The notes under the pieces are model-generated. The model was given only the letters and a program-made list of their open reading frames with translations, did no database searches and was not told the DNA's origin. Made by a program: the position numbers and the translations under genes. A stretch of DNA of 64,000 nt from Chryseobacterium oryzae (GTDB lineage: Bacteria > Bacteroidota > Bacteroidia > Flavobacteriales > Weeksellaceae). Each line of letters opens with the position of its first letter. The first letter of the stretch is position 1. Below, one piece after another: positions 35,126 through 42,802 of this stretch. The stretch is from contig NZ_CP094529.1 in NCBI RefSeq assembly GCF_022811665.1, forward strand, positions 1-64,000. The letters are read 5' to 3'.

Positions 35126-36034
35126 ATGAAAAGGGAATACGCCATAATCATCAAAAATAAAACTAGACTCGAGTCTTTGATTGAACGGTTCAATACCAAA
35201 GCTCAGGCAAAGTTTTACATCGAAAGTTCTGGAGGTAATTTTCAGGAATATGTGGATGAACACGAAAAATTTCATCAGTCATTTCTGGAAGTTCAGACAA
35301 AGCTTTCAAAAGTGATTAAAAATAAAGTAATTGAAAAAGAATTTGTTCCGTCTTATATTTTCTCTGAAAATAATTTAATTGTAGTGGTAGGACAAGATGG
35401 GTTGGTTGCCAATGTAGCAAAATATTCTAAAAATATTCCGATTGTGGCAATCAATCCTGATGAAGAAAGATACGACGGTGTTTTGCTTCCTTTTACGGTA
35501 AAAAACTTTCTGAACGGTGTAAATTCTGTATTAAACGAAAAGTTTAGTTCAAAGAAAATGAGGTTTGCAGAAGCGGTTTTGAATGACGGGCAAAAACTTT
35601 TGGCAGTAAATGATTTGTTCATCGGGATTTCTTCTCATTCTTCGGCAAGATATAAAATTATACTGAACGGAAAAGAAGAAACCCATTCTTCCAGCGGGAT
35701 TATTGTTTCTACAAAAACAGGAAGTACAGGTTGGCTGAGTTCAATTTTCAATATGGCTTTCGGAATTTTAGGCGAAACAAAATTGCAATACCCCAAACTA
35801 AAAGAGGACGATTTGTATTTTGCCGTAAGAGAACCTTTCAAAAGCATCAGAACACAAACCGAAATTTGTGGCGGAAAGCTGAAAAAAGGAAACAAATTAG
35901 TGATAGAATCACTAATGCCAAATAATGGTTTTATCTTTAGTGATGGAATTGAGCAAGATTTTCTACAGTTCAACAGTGGTTCAACAGCGGAAATAAGACT
36001 GTCTGATGAAGAAGCGGTTTTGGTGATGAATTAA
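35126..36034 (+). CDS. Divergent NAD kinase-like protein
   Basis: 302 residues with the two-domain fold of ATP-NAD kinases. The usual GGDG motif reads GQDG at 89-92, the NE motif reads ND at 162-163, and the C-terminal block STKTGSTGW at 195-203 corresponds to TPTGSTAY. NAD kinases make NADP from NAD. The altered motifs and an N-terminal extension of about 80 residues place this outside the housekeeping NadK type. Either a specialised NAD(H) kinase or a related sugar-nucleotide kinase is possible. It follows the SPFH gene by 38 bp and precedes the J1-like gene by 13 bp. Confidence 0.8.
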   Translation: MKREYAIIIKNKTRLESLIERFNTKAQAKFYIESSGGNFQEYVDEHEKFHQSFLEVQTKLSKVIKNKVIEKEFVPSYIFSENNLIVVVGQDGLVANVAKYSKNIPIVAINPDEERYDGVLLPFTVKNFLNGVNSVLNEKFSSKKMRFAEAVLNDGQKLLAVNDLFIGISSHSSARYKIILNGKEETHSSSGIIVSTKTGSTGWLSSIFNMAFGILGETKLQYPKLKEDDLYFAVREPFKSIRTQTEICGGKLKKGNKLVIESLMPNNGFIFSDGIEQDFLQFNSGSTAEIRLSDEEAVLVMN

Positions 36035-36047
36035 TATTAAAAAAACT

Positions 36048-36473
36048 ATGAAAACAAAAACATTATTTAGACCTGTCGGAGAAAAAGAAATGATTTTCAT
36101 TATTGAAAGTAATTACAAAAAATTCCCTCGAAGATTTGAATGGCAACCGATTTTCTATCCCGTTTTGGATGAAGATTATGCTTCCGAAATTGCAGAAAAA
36201 TGGAACACAAAAGATGAATCAGGAAATTATCTTGGATTTGTTACCGAATTTGAAGTTTTGGAAGATGAAGTGAATCAATATCCTGCACAAAATGTAGGAG
36301 CAAGGAATCACAACGAATTATGGATTCCTTCAGAAAAATTGGAAGCTTTTAATCAGGCAATTGTAGGAAATATAGAAGTCAAGAAAGTGTTTATCGGAAA
36401 TGAATTTAAGAGATCCGAAAATACTGATGTGGAAAAATTATTATTAAAACTAAAAAATGAAACCAACAATTGA
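36048..36473 (+). CDS. Small protein of the type labelled ADP-ribosylation/crystallin J1
   Basis: 141 residues, soluble, with conserved-looking blocks [53 protein letters not shown] and [15 protein letters not shown]. From memory, proteins with these blocks are often annotated ADP-ribosylation/crystallin J1. They are far shorter than true ADP-ribosylglycohydrolases and lack their paired aspartate motifs, so the label says little about function. Its last 17 nt overlap the macrodomain gene, so the two are translationally coupled. A role linked to ADP-ribose is inferred from the operon. Confidence 0.75.
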   Translation: MKTKTLFRPVGEKEMIFIIESNYKKFPRRFEWQPIFYPVLDEDYASEIAEKWNTKDESGNYLGFVTEFEVLEDEVNQYPAQNVGARNHNELWIPSEKLEAFNQAIVGNIEVKKVFIGNEFKRSENTDVEKLLLKLKNETNN

Positions 36474-36981
36474 AATCATAAAAGGCGACATCACAAAAAT
36501 TAATGCTGATGCAATTGTAAACGCCGCAAATTCTTCTTTGCTTGGCGGAGGCGGAGTTGATGGAGCCATTCATCGTGCAGGAGGAAAACAAATTCTCGAG
36601 CAATGTATGGCAATCAGAAACCGACAAGGAAAATGCAAAACTGGAGAAGCGGTTTTTACTTCTGCTGGCAATCTTCCTGCAAAATATGTGATTCATACTG
36701 TCGGTCCAATTTGGAATAATGATGAAGAAAAAACCTTTAAACTTTTAGCTGATTGTTATAATCATTCTCTGAAATTAGCAGAAACTCTTGGAGTAAAAAC
36801 AATTACTTTTCCGAATATCAGCACAGGAGTTTATAGGTTTCCGAAAGAATTGGCTGGAAAAATAGCTATTGAAACTGTAAGAAATTTTAAGTCAGAAGTA
36901 ATTGAAAAAATCATTTTCGTGTGTTTTGATGATGAGAATGAAGAGATTTATAAAAAGTTATTAGAACAAAAAAACAAATGA
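36457..36981 (+). CDS. MacroD-type macrodomain protein
   Basis: 174 residues, essentially one macrodomain. The ADP-ribose binding motifs are [29 protein letters not shown] (about 10-38) and [25 protein letters not shown] at 30-43 is the hallmark of the MacroD class, which hydrolyses O-acetyl-ADP-ribose and removes mono-ADP-ribose from proteins. It overlaps the upstream J1-like gene by 17 nt and the downstream sirtuin gene by 4 nt. Sirtuins release O-acyl-ADP-ribose, so the pair makes biochemical sense. Confidence 0.95.
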   Translation: MKPTIEIIKGDITKINADAIVNAANSSLLGGGGVDGAIHRAGGKQILEQCMAIRNRQGKCKTGEAVFTSAGNLPAKYVIHTVGPIWNNDEEKTFKLLADCYNHSLKLAETLGVKTITFPNISTGVYRFPKELAGKIAIETVRNFKSEVIEKIIFVCFDDENEEIYKKLLEQKNK

Positions 36982-37664
36982 AAAAACTAACCATATTAAC
37001 TGGCGCAGGAATTAGTGCCGAAAGCGGAATAAAAACTTTCAGAGACGGAGATGGTCTTTGGGAAAATCATAATATAACAGATGTTGCAAGTCCGGAAGGA
37101 TGGCAAAAAGATAAGGCTTTAGTTTTAGAATTTTATAATCAGAGACGTCGTCAGCTTCATGAAGTGGAACCTAATGAAGCTCATCTTCTATTGGCAGAAC
37201 TGGAGAAATATTTTGATGTACAAATTATCACTCAGAATATTGATGATTTGCATGAGAGAGCAGGTTCAACAAATATTTTGCATCTTCATGGGGAATTATT
37301 CAAATCTTGTTCCTGCGAGAATAAAAATCTCATTTACGAACAAAAATCTGATATCAACTTAGGAGAAAATGCAGAAGATGGGGCACAACTGCGACCATTC
37401 ATCGTGTGGTTCGGAGAAGATGTGCCGTTAATGAGAGAAGCAACTATTATGGCACAAGAAACAGATATTTTTTTGGTTATAGGAACTTCTCTGCAAGTGT
37501 ATCCTGCAGCAGGATTGCTTCATGACATCAAAGATAATTGCCTTTTAATTGTTGTTAATCCCAACGAAACGGGTTTCGGATATGGGCAAAGAGCAGTCGT
37601 GATAAAAGAAACAGCAACCCAAGGAATGAAACTGCTCTTTAAAGAACTGTTAAGTCTTGCTTAA
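36978..37664 (+). CDS. Sirtuin (Sir2-family NAD-dependent deacylase)
   Basis: 228 residues. NAD-binding [15 protein letters not shown] is at 9-23, [12 protein letters not shown] at 85-96, the catalytic histidine H104 in HLHGEL, and [10 protein letters not shown] at 138-147. Y53 and R56 form the YxxR pair typical of class III (SIRT5-like) enzymes that remove succinyl or malonyl groups. Only one zinc cysteine pair is visible (C111, C113), as in some zinc-less bacterial sirtuins. The start overlaps the macrodomain stop by 4 nt, which gives tight coupling. Confidence 0.95.
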   Translation: MKKLTILTGAGISAESGIKTFRDGDGLWENHNITDVASPEGWQKDKALVLEFYNQRRRQLHEVEPNEAHLLLAELEKYFDVQIITQNIDDLHERAGSTNILHLHGELFKSCSCENKNLIYEQKSDINLGENAEDGAQLRPFIVWFGEDVPLMREATIMAQETDIFLVIGTSLQVYPAAGLLHDIKDNCLLIVVNPNETGFGYGQRAVVIKETATQGMKLLFKELLSLA

Positions 37665-37758
37665 ACCTATAACATCAGGAAAAATTAAATGATTTAAAGC
37701 AGAAAAAACTAGAACCCTTACCGGAATTTTGACATTAAAAAATTGAAAAAGAATAATA

Positions 37759-37773
37759 CGACATATTTTGTCG
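37759..37773. promoter_or_regulatory. Inverted repeat upstream of the WYL gene
   Basis: CGACA-TATTT-TGTCG is a perfect 5-bp inverted repeat just upstream of the -7 element at 37785. The position fits an operator for autoregulation by the WYL/HTH protein, which is inference. Confidence 0.4.
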
Positions 37774-37784
37774 CTTTTAGAATT

Positions 37785-37792
37785 TATATTTG
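37785..37792 (+). promoter_or_regulatory. -7 element for the WYL gene
   Basis: TATATTTG matches TAnnTTTG and lies 18 bp before the ATG at 37811. It overlaps the upstream TTG at 37790, which is therefore unlikely to be the start. Confidence 0.55.
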
Positions 37793-37810
37793 TTGAAGAA
37801 ACTTTTTGTA

Positions 37811-38731
37811 ATGAAGAAAGATTTTTACCTCACAAGATATGCACTCATCATTAAAAAGCTTGAAGCTACACCATCTACTTATTCGCAGATAGAGGAATAT
37901 TTGCTTAATTCTTTTGAGTTTCAGGATGCGGGTATAAAAAGTTATTCGATGCGGACTCTTCAGAGAGATATTCGGGAAATATCGGATCTTTTCAGTCTTT
38001 CCATTCATAATAAAAAGAGAAGAGATAACAGATATTATATAGAAAGTCGCCCTATAATGGAAGTGGATGGGTACAACCAAAAGCTATTAGAGTCTTTCCA
38101 AATAAGCAATGCACTGAATGTATATCCCGATTTTGCCGATTTTATCTTTTTTGAAAGCAGAAAAGCTACGGGAATAGAGAATTTTTATGACCTCTTTTTT
38201 GCTATCCGAAATAAAAGAATTCTTCTTTTCGAGCATTACAATTTTAAAAATAAAAAGATGACTTCAAGAAAAGTTCATCCTTTGGCACTTAAAGAATCTA
38301 AAGACCGTTGGTATCTCATCGCTGTAGATACCAAAGATAAGCTTTTGAAATCGTTTGGGTTAGACAGGATTAATTATCTTACGGTAGGTTCTCAGAATTT
38401 CAGGGAAAAGTATGAATACAATTTAAGAGACCATTTCAAGAATGCTTTTGGAGTAATGAATCTTGTAGAACAAAATCCTCAGAAAATTGTTTTGCAATGC
38501 AGCAGACATCAGGGAGAATACATTAGAAGTTTTCCTTTGCATCAATCCCAAAAAGAGATTAAGGAAACTCAGGAACATATTTATTTTGAATTTTTTCTTC
38601 ACCCAACATACGATTTTATGCAGGAAATTTTATCTTATGGGAAAGAAGCAAAAGTATTGGAGCCTGAAACTTTAATACAGCAAATAAAAAATAATTTATC
38701 CGAATCTTTGAAAGCTTATACAGACCAATAG
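37811..38731 (+). CDS. WYL-domain transcriptional regulator
   Basis: 306 residues from the ATG at 37811. An N-terminal HTH (about 1-70) includes SMRTLQRDIREISDLF. The WYL domain spans about 125-200, with FEHYNFKNKKMTSRKVHPLAL and the core RWYLIAVD, and a WCX-like C-terminal domain follows. WYL proteins often bind nucleic-acid or nucleotide ligands and control DNA-repair, stress or defence genes. It follows the sirtuin operon by 146 bp with its own promoter, so a shared function is possible but not shown. Confidence 0.88.
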   Translation: MKKDFYLTRYALIIKKLEATPSTYSQIEEYLLNSFEFQDAGIKSYSMRTLQRDIREISDLFSLSIHNKKRRDNRYYIESRPIMEVDGYNQKLLESFQISNALNVYPDFADFIFFESRKATGIENFYDLFFAIRNKRILLFEHYNFKNKKMTSRKVHPLALKESKDRWYLIAVDTKDKLLKSFGLDRINYLTVGSQNFREKYEYNLRDHFKNAFGVMNLVEQNPQKIVLQCSRHQGEYIRSFPLHQSQKEIKETQEHIYFEFFLHPTYDFMQEILSYGKEAKVLEPETLIQQIKNNLSESLKAYTDQ

Positions 38732-38781
38732 TTACAACAAAATTCTTTTTGAGTATATTTACCCTTACAAAGATATTTTTT

Positions 38782-39408
38782 TTGAAAAAAATTGTTTTAT
38801 TTCTCCTGTTTCTCTCGTCATTCTGTTTTTCTCAACAAAATGAAGAATTCAGAATGATTAAGAACTACTACAATCAGCATCGCCGAATGCTCAGTAACGA
38901 ATTTCGTAAAAAGTTCGACAAAGAATCCGATTCTGTCTCTAAACGAGCTGTAAAGAATGACTTTAGGTTTTTTATGAAAAAGATGGACAGTATAGAAAAT
39001 GTAGCTCTTGTAGGAGCACTTCTGAAAGTGAAAAATTTGGAAGATCTCAAAAAAATTAATGATTATCCTCAAAATTCTGTAAAACAAAGCAACGAAATAA
39101 CTACCGTAATTGTAGAAAAAACAGCAGATTATCCGGGAGGTATTAATTCTTTAAGAAAAGAAGTAGCAGATTTATTTTACAGCGACGGTGTTTATTCCGA
39201 AAGTACGACACTTAAAACGGTTGTTGCTTTTGTGGTAGAAAAGGACGGAAAAGTTAGTGATGTAAAAGCCGAAGGAGAAAATTTTACATTCAACAGACAG
39301 GCAGAAATTGCACTTTATTCTTTATCGGGAACATTTATTCCTGGTCAAATTAATGGCGTTCCTGTAAGATCCAGATTCAGGTTTCCTTTGTCTATTAATT
39401 TTGAGTAA
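38782..39408 (+). CDS. Secreted protein with TonB C-terminal-like domain
   Basis: 208 residues from a TTG start at 38782, which gives MKKIVLFLLFLSSFCFSQ as signal peptide. No ATG fits, and a TTG at 38749 would add an unlikely 11-residue leader. The middle is helical and charged. The C-terminal 90 residues (ADYPGGINSLRKEVADLF...GKVSDVKAEG...FRFPLSINF) match the energy-transducer TonB C-terminal fold common in small Bacteroidota secreted proteins. No transmembrane anchor or Pro-rich linker is present, so it is not a classical TonB. Confidence 0.75.
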   Translation: MKKIVLFLLFLSSFCFSQQNEEFRMIKNYYNQHRRMLSNEFRKKFDKESDSVSKRAVKNDFRFFMKKMDSIENVALVGALLKVKNLEDLKKINDYPQNSVKQSNEITTVIVEKTADYPGGINSLRKEVADLFYSDGVYSESTTLKTVVAFVVEKDGKVSDVKAEGENFTFNRQAEIALYSLSGTFIPGQINGVPVRSRFRFPLSINFE

Positions 39409-39435
39409 TTTTTCATTATGTAGTGTTTTATTTTT

Positions 39436-39443
39436 TATATTTG
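39436..39443 (+). promoter_or_regulatory. -7 element for the DUF3575 gene
   Basis: TATATTTG matches TAnnTTTG, with a leader of about 115 nt before the gene at 39565. An inverted repeat (ATGAGATT 39459-39466, AATCTCAT 39517-39524) encloses a smaller hairpin at 39479-39491. Confidence 0.5.
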
Positions 39444-39564
39444 ACCCGAATTTGTAAGATGAGATTCATCAATAATATATTGAAATTCAATAAGATTTAA
39501 ATTGTGTTTTTTTGAAAATCTCATTTAAAACTTAAAAACAAATAAAAACTATAATTATTTATAT

Positions 39565-40116
39565 ATGAAAAAAATCCTTTTAGGATTATTCCTTACCGCC
39601 GGATTATGCTCTGCGCAAACAAAAGACATTAGCGAAAACCAAAGAAAGAACGACATCGTTGCAGATCCTGTTTTGCTTGTGGCAATTCCTTTGGCAAATG
39701 TTTCCTACGAAAGACTGATTTCGGAGAATAAAGGAATCGGGGTAAACGCAATGGTACATCTTGATAGAAAAGAGGACAGATTTACTCAGTTTTCTGCATA
39801 TTACAGAATGTATTTTGGTAAAAAATATGCTTCAGGTTTTTTTCTTGAAGGTTTTATTCCTGTAACTACAAATTCTTACGATGATTATCATTACCAATAC
39901 GATAATATTACAGGGTTTTACACTTCGACTCATGTTACCAAAAATAATCTTACTACAGTAGGCGTTGGTTTTGGAGTAGGAGGAAAGTGGGTTTTAAGAA
40001 ATAATCTGGTCATTGAAGCCAGTGGAGGAATTGCAAGGAGATTTGGAGACCGCAGCAATTATCATTTTGAAGAAGTTACCGGAAAAATAATGGGCGGAGT
40101 AGGTTACCGTTTTTAA
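39565..40116 (+). CDS. DUF3575 outer-membrane beta-barrel protein
   Basis: 183 residues. A signal peptide (1-18, GLCSAQ) precedes a small barrel of alternating strands: PLANVSYERLI, AYYRMYFGKKYASGFFLEGF, GVGFGVGGKWVLRNNLVIEASGGIARRFG. It ends GGVGYRF, with the terminal Phe of outer-membrane barrels. The DUF3575 family is of unknown function. It is monocistronic, with a terminator after it. Confidence 0.85.
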   Translation: MKKILLGLFLTAGLCSAQTKDISENQRKNDIVADPVLLVAIPLANVSYERLISENKGIGVNAMVHLDRKEDRFTQFSAYYRMYFGKKYASGFFLEGFIPVTTNSYDDYHYQYDNITGFYTSTHVTKNNLTTVGVGFGVGGKWVLRNNLVIEASGGIARRFGDRSNYHFEEVTGKIMGGVGYRF

Positions 40117-40143
40117 TTTTTGCTATTACTGAAATAATAATGA

Positions 40144-40175
40144 AAAGCTTAGTTTTGTACTAAGCTTTATTTTTT
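40144..40175 (+). terminator. Terminator of the DUF3575 gene
   Basis: A 10-bp stem, AAAGCTTAGT (40144-40153) with ACTAAGCTTT (40159-40168), is followed by ATTTTTT. It abuts the tadA start. Confidence 0.92.
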
Positions 40176-40607
40176 ATGTTTACCGACGAATATTTTATGA
40201 AAATGGCTTTGCAGGAGGCAGAAACTGCCCTTGAGAAAGATGAGGTTCCTGTGGGCTGTATAGTGGTTTCTAACAACCGTGTCATTGCACGATCTCATAA
40301 TCTTACAGAAACTCTTACCGATGTTACAGCTCATGCAGAAATGCAGGCGATAACTTCTGCTGCCAACTTTTTAGGCGGAAAATATCTTGTAAACTGTACT
40401 TTATACGTTACTTTAGAACCTTGTGTAATGTGTTCTGGGGCGTTATCTTGGTCCCAAATTTCAAAAGTTGTGATTGGTGCGAGAGATGAAAAACGAGGTT
40501 TTATCAATAAAAATCTTCAGCTTCATCCCAAAACAGAAATCGTTACCGGTATTTTAGAAAATGAATGCTCGGCAATTGTAAAAGAGTTTTTCAAAGGAAA
40601 AAGATGA
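40176..40607 (+). CDS. tadA: tRNA adenosine(34) deaminase TadA
   Basis: It converts A34 of tRNA-Arg(ACG) to inosine. The 143 residues carry the cytidine-deaminase-fold zinc site: H53-A-E55 (catalytic glutamate) and PCVMC with C83 and C86. The end KEFFKGKR is basic. Its start lies 7 bp beyond the preceding terminator stem, so it may have a start-proximal promoter or be read through. Confidence 0.95.
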   Translation: MFTDEYFMKMALQEAETALEKDEVPVGCIVVSNNRVIARSHNLTETLTDVTAHAEMQAITSAANFLGGKYLVNCTLYVTLEPCVMCSGALSWSQISKVVIGARDEKRGFINKNLQLHPKTEIVTGILENECSAIVKEFFKGKR

Positions 40608-40635
40608 ATTTTCAGCGTTTTGAAATTCAACAAAA

Positions 40636-41829
40636 TTATTTCAGCCAATAATTTATCTGCAAATTTATTTTATGAATGATAGAATCTGGCAGTTTAGATT
40701 CCTTTTTTGAATTTATTTCTTTTAGCAATTCTTTATTTTGTTGTAGGCTTTCGCTGTAAGAAATTCCGTCTGTTATTGCTTTTCTTTCATAAAACTGTTT
40801 TTCTAATGTTGGGGGATAAACATTAGGAATACCAAGTACAAATTTCATTTCAGATACTGGTTTATAGAAAACCATACCATCGAAAATATAATCAAATTTT
40901 ACTTTTTCATAATCGCCACCGAAATTATAGAGATCAAAAGGAGCGTTTCCGAAAGGAGAATTTTTTAGGTCAAAACCTACATTATCTTTTCCTACAGATT
41001 GAAATGCGGCATCAAAAATCCCATTATTGCTAAGTCCGTTATGAAAGTCTTGAGTGAAATAATTGATGTAAATATTGGTGGTTATTTGTGGATAAGTTTT
41101 ATAAATATATTCTGCTGTACTGTAGATATCCGGTTGATTGGGCAAGGGAAGGAATTTTGGGATTCGGATGTACCCGTGATAAGTATTCTCGATAACCAAA
41201 GCTTTTTTCCTTTCAGGGTTTCTTGTTTTGGCATATTCAAAAAAACGGATAAAATTTTTTCCCATGATGATATTGCGGTCTATGGTAGAATTTTCGGCAT
41301 AATCATCAAACATTTTGTATTGAGAATTACATTCTATATTTTTCCAATCGAATTCTAAATCTAGCGGAAATAAAAGAATTTTGTCTTTGTCTTTTCTGGT
41401 TTTATTTGCCAGAAAAATAGTATTCAGAAGGAAATAATAATTGTATTTTTCCCAAAGTACAGTATAATCTAAATCTCTGAAAATAGATAAAAGTTCTTGC
41501 TCTCTTTCTTTATCCGAAAGCTTAGCGTTTAATAAAAAACTGTTGATTTTCTTATAATTGTTCCAGCTTCCGACCTCTGTGTAAACATTTCCAGTAAATT
41601 TAGGATCTGTAATTACCTCTGTATACAATTCGTATTGTGTAATATCTCTGTGATCCCGTTCCGAAATAATTACAATATCTTTAGTTTTATATTGGTCTAA
41701 AATATATTCTTTAGCAGTCGGAAGATTTTTATTTTTCAGAAATTCGGTAAAGGGTTTTAATTCCTTTTTCTGTGAAAAAGTAATCATGCTAAACAGAAAA
41801 ATGGCAATACTTACTATTTTGAATTTCAT
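40636..41829 (-). CDS. Secreted EreA/ChaN-like protein
   Basis: 397 residues with a signal peptide (1-19, MITFSQ). The segment KDIVIISERDHRDITQYELYTEVI resembles the first strand and helix of erythromycin-esterase-like or ChaN/TIKI-fold proteins, which usually begin (A)LGExHHG and use His/Glu residues. Here GE-HHG becomes SERDHRD. Further blocks are GNVYTEVGSWNNYKKINSFL, KALVIENTYHGYIRI and NIYINYFTQDF. Similar secreted proteins occur in Flavobacteriia, function unknown. The fold assignment is tentative and I do not claim esterase activity. Confidence 0.65.
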   Translation of the reverse strand: MKFKIVSIAIFLFSMITFSQKKELKPFTEFLKNKNLPTAKEYILDQYKTKDIVIISERDHRDITQYELYTEVITDPKFTGNVYTEVGSWNNYKKINSFLLNAKLSDKEREQELLSIFRDLDYTVLWEKYNYYFLLNTIFLANKTRKDKDKILLFPLDLEFDWKNIECNSQYKMFDDYAENSTIDRNIIMGKNFIRFFEYAKTRNPERKKALVIENTYHGYIRIPKFLPLPNQPDIYSTAEYIYKTYPQITTNIYINYFTQDFHNGLSNNGIFDAAFQSVGKDNVGFDLKNSPFGNAPFDLYNFGGDYEKVKFDYIFDGMVFYKPVSEMKFVLGIPNVYPPTLEKQFYERKAITDGISYSESLQQNKELLKEINSKKESKLPDSIIHKINLQINYWLK

Positions 41830-41858
41830 AAAACCAAGAAATATATAAAGTGAAAAAA

Positions 41859-42617
41859 TTACAAGTCTTTACCTAAGAAATAAAGCCCTTTCAGAGTATG
41901 AAGTCGGTCCGCAATATGAATTTTATCTGTAAGCGGTTTATAAACGTGAGAAACGCCTCCCGTTGCGATTACAAAGCAATCATCATTCACTTCGTCATTA
42001 ATGCGGTCTATAAAGCCTTCAACCATACCTAAAAATCCGTATACCATTCCGCTCTGCATACAGGTTACGGTATCTAAACCTAATACAGATTTTGGTTTTA
42101 CTAATTCAATTTCAGGAAGTTGTGCGGTTTGGCTGATGAGAGAATTAAGAGAAGTAATAATTCCCGGAGCAATAATTACTCCCAAAGTTTCACCATTTTC
42201 TGCAACACAGCTTGCGGTAAGTGCAGTACCAAAATCCAAGACAATTTTTTTTCTGTTGGGATAAAGGTTTTGAGCTGCAACGAGATTAGCATAAATATCG
42301 GTTCCCATCTGTTTAGATTTTGCCTGAACTCCAGAAAATGTGGTGCGGTCTACAATAACAGGATCTTTACCGTGGATTTTTCTTATCGCAGAGCTCATTA
42401 TTTTTGTTAACTGAGGAACCACGGAACCCATAATTACTTTTTCAATCTTTTCGGGATCTACTTTGTAAGTTTGGTAGAGCATTAAAATCTGAACATACAG
42501 TTCGTCTGCAGTACGATACGGTTTTGTATTAATTACCCAGGAAATATCGCAATTATCATTATCAAAAAGACCAAATCTGATATTGCTGTTACCAACGTTG
42601 ATTACAATTGAATTCAT
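41859..42617 (-). CDS. coaX: Type III pantothenate kinase
   Basis: It phosphorylates pantothenate, the first step of coenzyme A synthesis, without feedback inhibition by CoA. The 252 residues from the ATG at 42615-42617 fit the family. A longer frame from 42662 would add residues before the conserved first strand. Motifs are INVGNSNIRFGLFD at the start, GTDIYANLVAA and DFGTALTASCV, matching the ASKHA-fold phosphate loops. It stands alone on the minus strand between the secreted gene and prfA. Confidence 0.95.
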   Translation of the reverse strand: MNSIVINVGNSNIRFGLFDNDNCDISWVINTKPYRTADELYVQILMLYQTYKVDPEKIEKVIMGSVVPQLTKIMSSAIRKIHGKDPVIVDRTTFSGVQAKSKQMGTDIYANLVAAQNLYPNRKKIVLDFGTALTASCVAENGETLGVIIAPGIITSLNSLISQTAQLPEIELVKPKSVLGLDTVTCMQSGMVYGFLGMVEGFIDRINDEVNDDCFVIATGGVSHVYKPLTDKIHIADRLHTLKGLYFLGKDL

Positions 42618-42761
42618 TAAAGGATTTTTGGGCAGTAAATTTAATAATTTTAGAAAAAACACTTTTTCTTTATTGTTAAATGATTTAAAAACATCAAAAT
42701 ATTAAAAAAAGAAAGTGAAATTTGCTTCCTGTAAAAATTACTGTTGATTATTTAAAAAGAA

Positions 42762-42788
42762 TAAAGCTCCTGAAAATCAAGAGCTTTA
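42762..42788 (-). terminator. Terminator of prfA
   Basis: An 8-bp stem, TAAAGCTC (42762-42769) with GAGCTTTA (42781-42788), is followed on the minus strand by a T-rich tail, 15 bp beyond the prfA stop. Confidence 0.8.
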
Positions 42789-42802
42789 ATTTATATAGAA
42801 AT

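Noticed and set aside
36973..36981. Possible frameshift between macrodomain and sirtuin genes
   Set aside because: Both frames are complete. The 4-nt ATGA overlap is ordinary translational coupling.
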